A stretch of DNA of 24,083 nucleotides, taken from CAIKMD01 sp035277525. GTDB lineage: Bacteria > Pseudomonadota > Alphaproteobacteria > ATCC43930 > CGMCC-115725. Positions 15,225 through 22,486 of this stretch are shown one piece after another. The position numbers and the translations under genes are program-made. Below the pieces are notes generated by a model that saw only the letters and a program-made list of their open reading frames with translations, did not search any database and was not told the origin of the DNA. The first letter of the stretch is position 1, and every line of letters starts with the position of its first letter. The stretch lies in assembly GCA_035277525.1 (NCBI GenBank), contig DATEKH010000089.1, positions 1 to 24,083 on the forward strand, in the 5' to 3' direction.

Positions 15225-15680
15225 TCAAGCTTTCATCAGCTCGGCGGCGCGATGAATCGCGCGACGGAGACGCTCATAGGTGCCGCAGCGGCAAATATTG
15301 GTGATGTTGGCGTCGATATCGGCGTCGGTCGGCGCCGGATATTGCTTGAGGAACGCCGCCGTCGCCATGATCTGCCCCGATTGGCACCAGCCGCATTGCG
15401 GCACATCCTCGGCGAGCCAAGCCTGCTGCACCGGATGCTTGGAATCGGACGACAAGCCTTCGATCGTGGTGATGCTTTTGCCGGCGGCCGCCGCAAGCGT
15501 CACCGAGCAGGAGCGCAACGCCTGCCCGTCGATATGCACGGTGCAGGCTCCGCATTGCGCGATGCCGCATCCGAATTTGGTGCCGGTGAGCCCGACGCCG
15601 TCGCGTAATGCCCAGAGCAGCGGCGTATCGGGCTCGAGATCGAGCTGGTGCTGCGTGCCGTTGACGGTAATCGTGATCAT
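15225..15680 (-). CDS. (2Fe-2S)-binding small subunit of molybdenum hydroxylase (IorA-like)
   Basis: A 151-residue subunit with two 2Fe-2S clusters. The plant-ferredoxin-type cluster uses C38, C43, C46 and C58 (GCGIAQCGACTVH...RSCS). The second, all-alpha domain uses C96, C99, C130 and C132 (QCGWCQSGQ...ICRCGTY). It has no signal peptide of its own, so it is probably carried out with the Tat-exported large subunit. The frame is open to 15836, but ATG 15680 has GGGAGG 8 nt upstream and starts at the family boundary. It transfers electrons from the molybdenum centre to the cytochrome. It is the first gene of the three-gene minus-strand module. Confidence 0.95.
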   Translation of the reverse strand: MITITVNGTQHQLDLEPDTPLLWALRDGVGLTGTKFGCGIAQCGACTVHIDGQALRSCSVTLAAAAGKSITTIEGLSSDSKHPVQQAWLAEDVPQCGWCQSGQIMATAAFLKQYPAPTDADIDANITNICRCGTYERLRRAIHRAAELMKA

Positions 15681-16100
15681 CTTCGAGCCTCCCACGCAAT
15701 CGCATTTTCGGCGAAAAGTGTAGCACAGTAAAAGGCTGCAGTAAGTAACCTCCGGCCCAACCGGTTGCGCAGCCGTGAAAGAAACGCGCGCGCGTCGCCT
15801 CGGAGTACCGCGCAGCCGCCGAAACCCTCGGCCCAAAGCGCGGCGGAATCGAAGCCGGACGGGCGGCGGCAGCGCGCCCTCGCAGGTGCAATAATCCGGC
15901 GATCCGGCGGGTCAGCCAATCTGATTCCTGACATGCGTATCAAGCACTTAGTTGCTGTACGCGCTTGCACCGGCCGCACGGCCAAAGTCGCCCGCGCGGC
16001 GCCATCTGGATGGGGCAGGGGCATCGCGGTAGTCTCGATCGCGCTGATGCAGCCCCGTCAGGCGGTTGCTGACGGATGTGTCAATCCCAGGGAGCGATCG
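15681..16100. promoter_or_regulatory. 420-bp divergent intergenic region with inverted repeats
   Basis: No credible gene was found here; the open frames are low-complexity Arg/Ala/Pro shadows. On the minus side, the small-subunit gene has an extended -10-like TGCTACACT (15717-15725 on the plus strand as its complement) but only a weak -35. A short palindrome, TTTTC-GGC-GAAAA (15705-15717), lies just downstream of it. On the plus side, near the Rieske gene, a strong inverted repeat is at 16055-16075. The middle part shows nothing I can name. The region probably holds both divergent promoters. Confidence 0.5.
16055..16075. repeat. 7-bp inverted repeat upstream of the Rieske gene
   Basis: CCGTCAG and CTGACGG form perfect 7-bp arms with a 7-bp spacer, ending 25 bp before the Rieske start codon. 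The spacing suits an operator for a dimeric regulator. As RNA it would form a 7-bp hairpin with a 7-nt loop in the leader, so attenuation is also possible. No copy was found elsewhere in the window. Confidence 0.5.
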
Positions 16101-17228
16101 ATGACGCCCGAAGAGAACGAGATGCTGACGCGGGTTGGCCCCGGCACGCCCGGGGGCGAGATGCTCCGGCGCTACTGGTGGCCGGTTTGGTTCGCCGAGA
16201 AGATCGGGACGAAACCGATTCCCGTGACGCTGCTCGGCGAGGATTTCGTGCTGTTCCGCGACGGGCGGGGCGAGATCGGAATGCTCGATCCGATCTGCGC
16301 GCATCGGCGGGCGTCGCTGACGCTCGGGCGGGTGGAGGAGCGCGGCCTGCGCTGCTGCTACCACGGCTGGCTCTACGATGCCGGCGGGCAGTGCCTCGAA
16401 ATGCCGGCCGAGCCGCCGGGCAGCCGCCTGCACGAGGAGGTGCGGCAGCGGGCGGCGCAAGTGCAGGTGGCGGCCGGCCTCGTCTTCGCTTATCTGGGGC
16501 CGCTGCCGGCGCCGGTCCTGCCGCGCTACGACCTCCTGTTTCTCGAGGAGTGCGACCGCACCATTTGGGCGAGCGACGACCACTGCAACTGGGCGCAGCG
16601 CGCGGAAAACGGCGTGGACGTTTATCACAGCATGTCGCTGCACGCTTCCGTCTACCCGTCGATCGCCCTGAAGCGGCCCGAGGTGGAATTTACCCCGACC
16701 TGGTATGGCTTCCGCACACAATCGGAATATCCGGGCGGCAACCGCAACGTCACGCACGACATTTTTCCGTCTTCGACGCGGCGCCACAACGCCCGCGCCG
16801 GTAGCGTCCCGAGCGAGTTCCTGCATATCCGCGTGCCAACCGACGATGTCACGACCACGACGTTCTTCGTCGAGAGCCGGTTCAAGGCGCAGCCCCCCTA
16901 TCGCCGCGAATGCCGCGGCCTTCAGAAGAACCAGCGCGGCGTCTACCGCCATGTCGAGGATGGCTGGTGGGGGATCGCTTCCGAGGATCAGGACCGCGCC
17001 GCCCAGGAAAGCCAGGGACTGATCCACGACCGCAGCCGCGAATTCCTCGGCACCTCCGATCGGGGCGTCGTCATGTGGCGCAAGATGGCGTTCGATTCGA
17101 TCGCCGCGGTAAAGGAGGGGCGCGATCCGCATGGCGTCGTGCGGACGGTGCCGGGGAACGACGTCATCCGTTTCGATGCCGGCAAGAATTTCTCCGACCA
17201 CGACAAATCGCCGGTTTTGGGATCATGA
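16101..17228 (+). CDS. Rieske 2Fe-2S aromatic ring-hydroxylating oxygenase (phthalate dioxygenase-like)
   Basis: A 375-residue oxygenase. The Rieske cluster motif is C66-A-H68 and C85-C-Y-H88. The mononuclear iron site is in NWAQRAENGVDVYHSMSLH, with N163, D173, H176 and H181, the D-x-x-H-x4-H pattern. The N-terminus carries the VGPGTPGGEMLRRYWWPV signature of the LigXa/phthalate 4,5-dioxygenase-type group. It needs a separate reductase, which is not seen in the window. Substrates of this group include phthalates, vanillate-type aromatics and alkaloid-like rings. ATG 16101 follows GGGAG by 7-8 nt; the frame extends upstream to 15765 with non-protein-like sequence. Its stop overlaps the start of the next gene (ATGA), so the two are coupled. 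Confidence 0.95.
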   Translation: MTPEENEMLTRVGPGTPGGEMLRRYWWPVWFAEKIGTKPIPVTLLGEDFVLFRDGRGEIGMLDPICAHRRASLTLGRVEERGLRCCYHGWLYDAGGQCLEMPAEPPGSRLHEEVRQRAAQVQVAAGLVFAYLGPLPAPVLPRYDLLFLEECDRTIWASDDHCNWAQRAENGVDVYHSMSLHASVYPSIALKRPEVEFTPTWYGFRTQSEYPGGNRNVTHDIFPSSTRRHNARAGSVPSEFLHIRVPTDDVTTTTFFVESRFKAQPPYRRECRGLQKNQRGVYRHVEDGWWGIASEDQDRAAQESQGLIHDRSREFLGTSDRGVVMWRKMAFDSIAAVKEGRDPHGVVRTVPGNDVIRFDAGKNFSDHDKSPVLGS

Positions 17229-18298
17229 CGCCGCGGTTGCGCCTTGCTTGGCCGCTCGCGCTCGTGCTCATCCTTTGGGGCAGTGCGGCGCAAGCGGCCG
17301 AGCCCAGTCCTGCGCTCGCAAAGGTAATCGAAGCCGCGAAAAAGGAGGGCAACCTCAAGCTCGAATGGGGTGCGGGCATCCTCGGCGGAAACGAAGGCGT
17401 CAAGGCGATGGCAGCGGGCATGAACGCCATGTTCGGCACCAAGATCGCCGTTCGCTTCACCCCCGGCCCGTCGCTGCCGGAGGTGGTGAACCAGGTCGTC
17501 CTCGCGAGCGCGGCTGGCATGCCGTCGCCCACCGACGCTGTGATCGGGTCCGATCAACACGCGGCAACGCTCGCCGACAGAGGTCTCTCGGTGCCGGTCG
17601 ACTGGACCGCGCTTCTGCCGGGGCGGATCGAGCCATCGTCGGTCGAGGCCGAAAGCCGCGCCGTCCGGGTCTTCACGACCATGCCCGGCGGCATCGTCTA
17701 CAACACCAAGCTCGCGCCGATGAAGCCGACCAAGCTCGTCGACCTGCTGCGCCCGGAGTGGAAAGGAAAAATCGCGTCGACTCCCTATGCCGGCTCGTGG
17801 GAATTGCTGACCGGCTCCGATGTGTGGGGCGAGCTTGGAGTCGAATTCGCCCGTGATCTTTCGTCCCAGTTGGCGGGCCTCATCCGCTGCTCCGATCTCG
17901 AGCGCATCGCTTCGGGCGAGTTCGTCGGCTTCGCGATGGATTGCACCGGTCGCGAATGGGTCGATCTCGCGCGCAAGGGCGCACCCATCGCCCATGTGGT
18001 GCCTGAGGATTTTGCGGCGCTGCGTTTCTATTACATGTCCGTTCCGAAGAACGCATCCGATCCCGATGCCGCGATCCTCTTCGTTGTTTTCCTCGAAACG
18101 CCGGAAGGGCAGAAGCTCATCTGGAAATATGCCGACACCGATTTGCACACCTACCCTGATTCGCGCCTCGCGCCGGAGGTCGCGGCCCTCGAGAAGCGCG
18201 GGATCACGTTCCACAAATTCACGATCGCATGGCACCGCGCGCATCCCGAGGGGCAGATCGGATTGAAGAAGGCGGTCAAGCTGCTGGCGGCTCACTGA
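17225..18298 (+). CDS. ABC transporter substrate-binding protein, iron(III)-type (SBP family 1/8)
   Basis: A 357-residue exported protein with a signal peptide (MTPRLRLAW, hydrophobic core, cleavage near AQA at residue 24). The fold is that of the Fe3+/thiamine/2-aminoethylphosphonate-type (SBP_bac_6/8) binding proteins: KVIEAAKKEGNLKLEWGAG at the start, TTMPGGIVYNTKLAP, then KLVDLLRPEWKGKIASTPY. These bind iron or small organic anions. The start overlaps the Rieske stop (ATGA), so it is translated with it. No permease or ATPase gene follows; a 241-bp gap precedes the next operon. An oxygenase substrate, iron or another ligand is possible. The family is not that of the binding protein at 280-1245. 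Confidence 0.88.
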   Translation: MTPRLRLAWPLALVLILWGSAAQAAEPSPALAKVIEAAKKEGNLKLEWGAGILGGNEGVKAMAAGMNAMFGTKIAVRFTPGPSLPEVVNQVVLASAAGMPSPTDAVIGSDQHAATLADRGLSVPVDWTALLPGRIEPSSVEAESRAVRVFTTMPGGIVYNTKLAPMKPTKLVDLLRPEWKGKIASTPYAGSWELLTGSDVWGELGVEFARDLSSQLAGLIRCSDLERIASGEFVGFAMDCTGREWVDLARKGAPIAHVVPEDFAALRFYYMSVPKNASDPDAAILFVVFLETPEGQKLIWKYADTDLHTYPDSRLAPEVAALEKRGITFHKFTIAWHRAHPEGQIGLKKAVKLLAAH

Positions 18299-18539
18299 CG
18301 CCGTTCGTCGGCCTCTGCTGGTTCATCGCGAGGAGAAACCGGGTCGGCACGCAATCCCAGGCACTATCGTCCGATGATTTCGTCGGACGGATCGGCTTTT
18401 CGCTTGAAGGTCGAAAAATGGCCGCTTAGTCTTTGCCGAGCGAGGGCGAGCGAGCGAATACGCGCATGGCCGAGGCGATGTACAATAAGCCGATGCCGGA
18501 AGCCCGGCCGGACTCTCATGCGACGGAGTCGCTGAAAAA
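18299..18539. promoter_or_regulatory. Intergenic region before the CoA-catabolic operon
   Basis: This 241-bp stretch probably carries the terminator of the Rieske/binding-protein unit and the promoter of the DUF35-led operon. It holds the 7-bp inverted repeat at 18368-18389, a GCGA-rich stretch near 18437-18457, and a small leader ORF ending at the DUF35 start. No clear sigma-70 promoter was found. Confidence 0.45.
18368..18389. repeat. Inverted repeat, operator or weak terminator
   Basis: CGTCCGA and TCGGACG are perfect 7-bp arms with an 8-nt spacer. A TTTT run begins 8 nt after the right arm, too far for a typical intrinsic terminator. It lies 70 bp after the binding-protein stop and 150 bp before the DUF35 start, so an operator is equally possible. 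Confidence 0.4.
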
Positions 18540-18543
18540 ATGA
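18466..18543 (+). CDS. Possible 25-residue leader ORF or DUF35 N-terminal remnant
   Basis: A short ORF encodes 25 residues beginning MAEAMYNKPMPEARPDS and ending LKK-stop; its TGA overlaps the DUF35 ATG as ATGA. A further in-frame ATG is at 18478. The KPMPEARPDS segment resembles the KPxPxPxPxT leader that commonly begins DUF35 proteins, and the downstream protein has its own copy (RPVMPVATPDT). Directly before the stop is A6 (18535-18540), and a -1 slip there would fuse the ORF in frame to the DUF35 Met. It may be a coupling leader, a frameshifted extension, a remnant, or chance. Confidence 0.25.
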   Translation: MAEAMYNKPMPEARPDSHATESLKK

Positions 18544-18968
18544 ACGGCGAGATCGCGCGCCCCGTCATGCCGGTCGCCACTCCCGACACCAGGCCGTTTT
18601 GGGATGGTTGCGCCGAGAGCAAGCTGTTGCTGCAGCGCTGCACCGCTTGCGGTCGCGTCCGCCACCCGCCGAGCCCGATCTGCGCTCACTGTCTCAGCGA
18701 CGCGCATGGCTGGTTTCCGGCGAGCGGCCGCGGCAGCGTCTATACATTCGTGGTCGTCCACGAAGAGCGTCGCGGCTGGGAGAAGCTCGTTCCTTACGTG
18801 TTGGCCGTGGTCGAGCTCGACGAAGGCGTGCGCATGGTGACGAATCTCGTCAATGTCGCACCGAACGCTGTCGCGATCGGCATGCCGGTCGAAGTCACCT
18901 TCGCCGCGTCGAATGATGCGACGCGGCTGCCGCTGTTTCAGCCCGCGACGCTGCGAGCGCCGCGATGA
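18540..18968 (+). CDS. Zn-ribbon OB-fold protein (DUF35/ChsH2-like)
   Basis: A 142-residue protein of the DUF35 family: an N-terminal rubredoxin-like zinc ribbon with C34-x-x-C37 and C48-x-x-C51, followed by an OB-fold (about residues 65-135, with VYTFVVVH and YVLAVVEL). Such proteins bind acyl-CoA and partner thiolase-fold enzymes. In Ltp2/ChsH2 they form a retro-aldolase that cleaves steroid or other acyl-CoA side chains. Its own Shine-Dalgarno (GGAG, 11 nt upstream) is weak, and the ATG overlaps the end of a small upstream ORF. Its stop overlaps the start of the thiolase-like gene (ATGA), consistent with an obligate complex. I am sure of the family; the exact partner reaction is inferred. 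Confidence 0.9.
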   Translation: MNGEIARPVMPVATPDTRPFWDGCAESKLLLQRCTACGRVRHPPSPICAHCLSDAHGWFPASGRGSVYTFVVVHEERRGWEKLVPYVLAVVELDEGVRMVTNLVNVAPNAVAIGMPVEVTFAASNDATRLPLFQPATLRAPR

Positions 18969-20116
18969 CGGTCGGCGGCCGTTATGCCATTGTCGGCGTC
19001 GGCGAGTCGGAGATCGGTCGCCGTCTTGGCCGGTCGGCCATGGCGCTGCATTTGGAGGCGGCCAAGCGCGCGCTCGACGATGCCGGGCTTGGTCGCGACG
19101 CCATCGATGGGATTATTTCGCGGCCGAGCCACAGCAGCCCGCAATTCAATTATTCCGGGGTGCTCGCCGGCCGGCTCGGCATCGCGCCGACCTATTTCAC
19201 CGATATCGCGCTGAGCGGCGCGGCTTCCGCCGCCATGATTCTCGACGCGGTCGCGGCGATCGAGGCCGGGCTTTGCACGACCGTGCTCTGCGTCAGCGGC
19301 GACGCGCAGACCGGGCGCGGCGGGCATCGCCGCGGCGGCGCCGTGAATTGGCTCGATGATTTCGAGCAGCCTTTCGGCATGCTCGGCGCACCCGAAAGCT
19401 ATGGGCTGGCGGCCCGCCGGCACATGCACGAATACGGCACCACCAGCGAGCAATTCGGCGCGGTTGCCGTTGCCTGCCGCAAGCATGCCGCGCTCAATCC
19501 GAGCGCGACGTTCCGCGCACCGATGACGCTCGTGGATCACCAATCCTCGCGCTACGTCGCCGAGCCTTTCCGGCTGCTCGATTGCTGCCCCGTGACGGAT
19601 GGGGCCGCTGCGGTGATCGTCACCTCGGCCGAGCGGGCGCGCGACCTCGCGCAGAAACCGGTCTACCTGCTTGGCCTCGGACAAGGCTTCACCCATTCCG
19701 ATCTCGCCTATACGCCGTCAATGACCACCGTGGCGATGAAAAGCGCGGCCGAGCGCGCATATGCCATGGCAAAGCTCGGGCCTAAGGATATCGATGTTGC
19801 CCAACTCTATGACTGCTTCACCTACGTCGTGATCGTGACGCTCGAGGATTACGGGTTTTGCGCGAAAGGCGAGGGCGGGACCTTCGTCGAAGACGGACGC
19901 ATCGAACTGGGCGGCGCGCTGCCGGTCAACACTGGCGGCGGGCTGCTCTCGCACGGCCATGCCAGCGGCGCGCTCTTAATCAGCGAAGCCGCGACCCAGA
20001 TGCGCGGCCTTGGCGGCGCGCGCCAGGTCGCAGGCGCCGAGACGGCGATTGTCAGCGGGCAATGCGGCGTGACCGGCATCAATGTCTGCCTCATCATGGG
20101 CAATCATCCGGATTGA
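18965..20116 (+). CDS. Thiolase-fold protein (acetyl-CoA acetyltransferase-like, Ltp2-like)
   Basis: A 383-residue thiolase superfamily member of the SCP2/lipid-transfer type. Family features include YAIVGVGESEIGR at the start, LLDCCPVTDGAAAVIVTS, DVAQLYDCFTYVVIVTLEDYGFC and the late GGGLLSHGHASGA, with the His of the thiolase GHxxG motif. The segment where a catalytic thiolase has its nucleophilic Cys reads DIALSGAASAAM, with no Cys between residues 60 and 102. Classical Claisen chemistry is therefore unlikely. With a DUF35 protein overlapping immediately upstream, a retro-aldolase role as in Ltp2-ChsH2 is the best inference. It could instead be a non-catalytic CoA-binding partner. It ends 4 nt before the first CoA-transferase. 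Confidence 0.88.
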   Translation: MTVGGRYAIVGVGESEIGRRLGRSAMALHLEAAKRALDDAGLGRDAIDGIISRPSHSSPQFNYSGVLAGRLGIAPTYFTDIALSGAASAAMILDAVAAIEAGLCTTVLCVSGDAQTGRGGHRRGGAVNWLDDFEQPFGMLGAPESYGLAARRHMHEYGTTSEQFGAVAVACRKHAALNPSATFRAPMTLVDHQSSRYVAEPFRLLDCCPVTDGAAAVIVTSAERARDLAQKPVYLLGLGQGFTHSDLAYTPSMTTVAMKSAAERAYAMAKLGPKDIDVAQLYDCFTYVVIVTLEDYGFCAKGEGGTFVEDGRIELGGALPVNTGGGLLSHGHASGALLISEAATQMRGLGGARQVAGAETAIVSGQCGVTGINVCLIMGNHPD

Positions 20117-20120
20117 GCGC

Positions 20121-21344
20121 ATGCCGATGACCGCCGAACGCAAGCTGCCGCTCTCCGGGATTCGTGTTCTCGATTTCGGCCATATCGTCGCGGGCCCATT
20201 CTGCGTGCGGATGCTTGCCGATCTCGGCGCGGACGTCGTCAAGATCGAAACCTCGACGCGGCAAGGCCGCACGGGCGCGCGGCGCAATCGGCCACAAAAT
20301 CCCGTGACCGGCGGCCGTACGCCCCATCTCTTCCACATCAACCGCAACCGGCGCTCGATCGATCTCAATCTCAAGACAGAGCAGGGCCTGGCGATGGCCC
20401 GCCGCCTCGCTGCCGTCGCCGATGTCCTGGTCGAGAATTTCTCGAGCGGCGTGATGGATCGGCTCGGGCTCGGTTATGCGGCGCTGTCGGCGATCAATCC
20501 GCGGCTGATTTTTGCCAGCATGGCGTCTTTCGGCCATACCGGGCCGCGCCAGGGCTGGACCGGCATGAATGTCACGCTGCAGGCCTGTTCGGGACTGATG
20601 CTTGCGACCGGCGCCGAAGGCGATCCGCCGATCGGCATATCGAATTCCTGGAACGATTACATCGGCGGACTGCACGCTGCCGTGGCGATTGTCGGCGCGT
20701 TGTCCAAGCGGCACGCGACGGGCAAGGGCTGCTATCTTGACGTCGCGCAGTTCGAATCGAGCGTCGCCATGCTGGGCAGCCTGTTGCTTGCGAGCGCCGT
20801 CACGCATCGGCCGCCGGCCCGGCTGGGCAGCCGCTCGACTTCGGCCGCGCCGCAGGGCTGCTATCGCTGCGCCGGGGACGATCAGTGGTGCGCGATCAGC
20901 GTGCAGAGCGATGAGCAGTGGAACGCGCTGATCGAGCTGCTCGGCGCCGCCGGCGCGCCGCTGCGCGAGCCGCCATTGGCGAATTTGCCGGGGCGCCTGC
21001 GGCGCCACGACGCCATCGATGCGGTCATCGAATCCTGGACCCGGGAGCTGAGCCCGGCCGAGGTCGAGCGCCGCTTGACGCAGCGCGGCGTGCCCGCGGC
21101 AGCAATGCGCCGCGCCAGCGAGATCGCCGAGGTCGCGGAATGGCATCGCGTGCTGCGGCCCCTCAAAGGCGCGGGTGAAAGCGAGGTCAAGGTCCTCGGG
21201 CTGCCCATCGATTTCGCCGGCTGTGCGCCGGTCGAGCCCGTGGCCGCGCCGCGAATCGGGGCAAGCGGGCGCGACGCGGCACGCGATTGGCTGCAGCTCG
21301 ACGGGCCGGCGCTCGACGCCCTCGTGCCGGAGGTGCCGCGGTAA
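20121..21344 (+). CDS. CaiB/BaiF class III CoA-transferase, catalytic-type subunit
   Basis: A 407-residue class III (CaiB/BaiF) CoA-transferase. The opening LSGIRVLDFGHIVAGPFCVRMLADLGADVVKIE is the family's CoA-binding N-terminal region (given here by its key RVLDF, LADLGADVVKIE). SIDLNLK, VLVENFSSGVMDRLGLGY and SGLMLATG follow. The catalytic Asp, which carries the acyl-aspartyl anhydride in formyl-CoA transferase, aligns with D179 in WNDYIGGLH. It transfers CoA from an acyl-CoA donor to a carboxylic acid. ATG 20121 lies 4 nt after the thiolase stop; ATG 20127 is an alternative. The stop TAA overlaps the ATG of the second transferase by one base, so the two are probably subunits of one enzyme. 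Confidence 0.92.
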   Translation: MPMTAERKLPLSGIRVLDFGHIVAGPFCVRMLADLGADVVKIETSTRQGRTGARRNRPQNPVTGGRTPHLFHINRNRRSIDLNLKTEQGLAMARRLAAVADVLVENFSSGVMDRLGLGYAALSAINPRLIFASMASFGHTGPRQGWTGMNVTLQACSGLMLATGAEGDPPIGISNSWNDYIGGLHAAVAIVGALSKRHATGKGCYLDVAQFESSVAMLGSLLLASAVTHRPPARLGSRSTSAAPQGCYRCAGDDQWCAISVQSDEQWNALIELLGAAGAPLREPPLANLPGRLRRHDAIDAVIESWTRELSPAEVERRLTQRGVPAAAMRRASEIAEVAEWHRVLRPLKGAGESEVKVLGLPIDFAGCAPVEPVAAPRIGASGRDAARDWLQLDGPALDALVPEVPR

Positions 21345-22486
21345 TGGCGTGCATCCTCGATCTCGCAAGTCCGGCCGGCGCCTATGGCACGCGCGTATTG
21401 GCCGAGCTCGGTCACGATGTGGTGCGCATCGAGCCGCCCCAAGGCGATGCCCTGCGGCGCCTCGAACCATATCTTCCCGGTGCAAAGCCTTTGGAAGCGG
21501 GCGCGTTCCATCAATTCCTCAATGCGGGCAAGCGCAGCCTTGCCGTCGATCTCGGGAGCGAAGAGGGGCGTGCGTTGGTGCTGGCCCTCACGGCCAAAGC
21601 CGATTTGCTGGTCGCGAGCCTGCCAATCGCTGTCGAGGAGAGCGCGCTTCTCGCCGCCAATCCCGACCTTGTGCTCCTACGCCTCGATGACGGCCCGCCC
21701 GAACTCTGTGCCTACGCGAATTCCGGCTTATTGGCGATCACCGGCGAGCCGGATGGCCGGCCGACGATGCTGGGCGGCCACGTACCCTATTCGGCCGTCG
21801 GCATTCATGTCGCGCTCGCGGCGACGGCGGCGCTCTTCGGCAAGGAGACGAGCGGCTGCCGCCAGGTCGTCGATATTTCGGCGACGCAATGCCTTGCCGC
21901 CTTGGCCGAGCAGGTCTGGGTTGAATACAGCATGTCCGGCGAGCTGCTGGAGCGGCTCGGGTCGCGCGGCGGGATAACGGCGCTGGCCGGCGCGCTGCCC
22001 TGCAGCGACGGGCATTGGATGGTGAGCGTGCCGCCCGACCCTCGCGGTTGGGCCAATTTCGTGCAGCTCGTTCCGGATCCGGCGTTCAAGGACGATGCCT
22101 CGCTTGCCGACGAAGCGATGAGGCGCGAGCGCAAGCACGAAATCCTCGATCGCCTTGCTTTGTGGTCGCAGACCCGCGCGAAGAACACGATCGTCGAGGA
22201 AGCGCAGCGCCTTCACATTCCCGCGGCGCCGGTCACGAACCCGCTCGAGCTGGTCGAGGACCCGCAGCTCCTCGCGCGCGGATTCCTGCGACCGGTCGAG
22301 CATCCGGATTTTGGCAAGATCAATTTCCCGATGGGCGCATTCGCTGCCATGGAAGGCCGGAGCATGGCTTTTGCGCCGCGGCTTGGGCAGCACAGCGCGG
22401 CTATTCTCGCCGAGCTCGGCTTCTCCGGCGAGGTGATCGCGAGCTTGCGGGAGAGCGGGGTCATCGTCACCGCAGACCCGGCATGA
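21344..22486 (+). CDS. CaiB/BaiF class III CoA-transferase, second subunit lacking catalytic Asp
   Basis: A 380-residue class III CoA-transferase homologue with the same N-terminal plan (ILDLASPAGAYGTRVLAELG, HDVVRIEPPQGD), then RSLAVDLGSEEG and ITGEPDGRPTMLG. At the position of the catalytic Asp the sequence reads HVPYSAVGIH; aligning its G-I-H with the G-L-H of subunit one puts Y149 in place of Asp. It may therefore be a structural, non-catalytic half of a heteromeric enzyme, as in known two-gene members such as benzylsuccinate CoA-transferase. The TAATG overlap with the first subunit and a GGAGG about 9 nt upstream support coupled translation. The alignment was done by eye, so the loss of Asp is probable rather than proven. 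Confidence 0.88.
   Translation: MACILDLASPAGAYGTRVLAELGHDVVRIEPPQGDALRRLEPYLPGAKPLEAGAFHQFLNAGKRSLAVDLGSEEGRALVLALTAKADLLVASLPIAVEESALLAANPDLVLLRLDDGPPELCAYANSGLLAITGEPDGRPTMLGGHVPYSAVGIHVALAATAALFGKETSGCRQVVDISATQCLAALAEQVWVEYSMSGELLERLGSRGGITALAGALPCSDGHWMVSVPPDPRGWANFVQLVPDPAFKDDASLADEAMRRERKHEILDRLALWSQTRAKNTIVEEAQRLHIPAAPVTNPLELVEDPQLLARGFLRPVEHPDFGKINFPMGAFAAMEGRSMAFAPRLGQHSAAILAELGFSGEVIASLRESGVIVTADPA

Noticed and set aside
13165..15255. A 696-codon open frame on the plus strand, antisense to the molybdenum subunit gene
   Set aside because: The protein is Arg/Gly/His-rich with no family motifs, while the opposite strand has clear cofactor and Tat motifs. Long antisense frames are expected at this GC content.
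15765..16100. N-terminal extension of the Rieske oxygenase
   Set aside because: The translation is low-complexity, and the family signature starts right after ATG 16101, which has a good ribosome site.
16988..18295. Long minus-strand open frames opposite the binding protein, also 20094-21485 and 10156-11319
   Set aside because: Their translations are rich in Arg, Ala and Asp without domains, and each lies opposite a well-supported gene.
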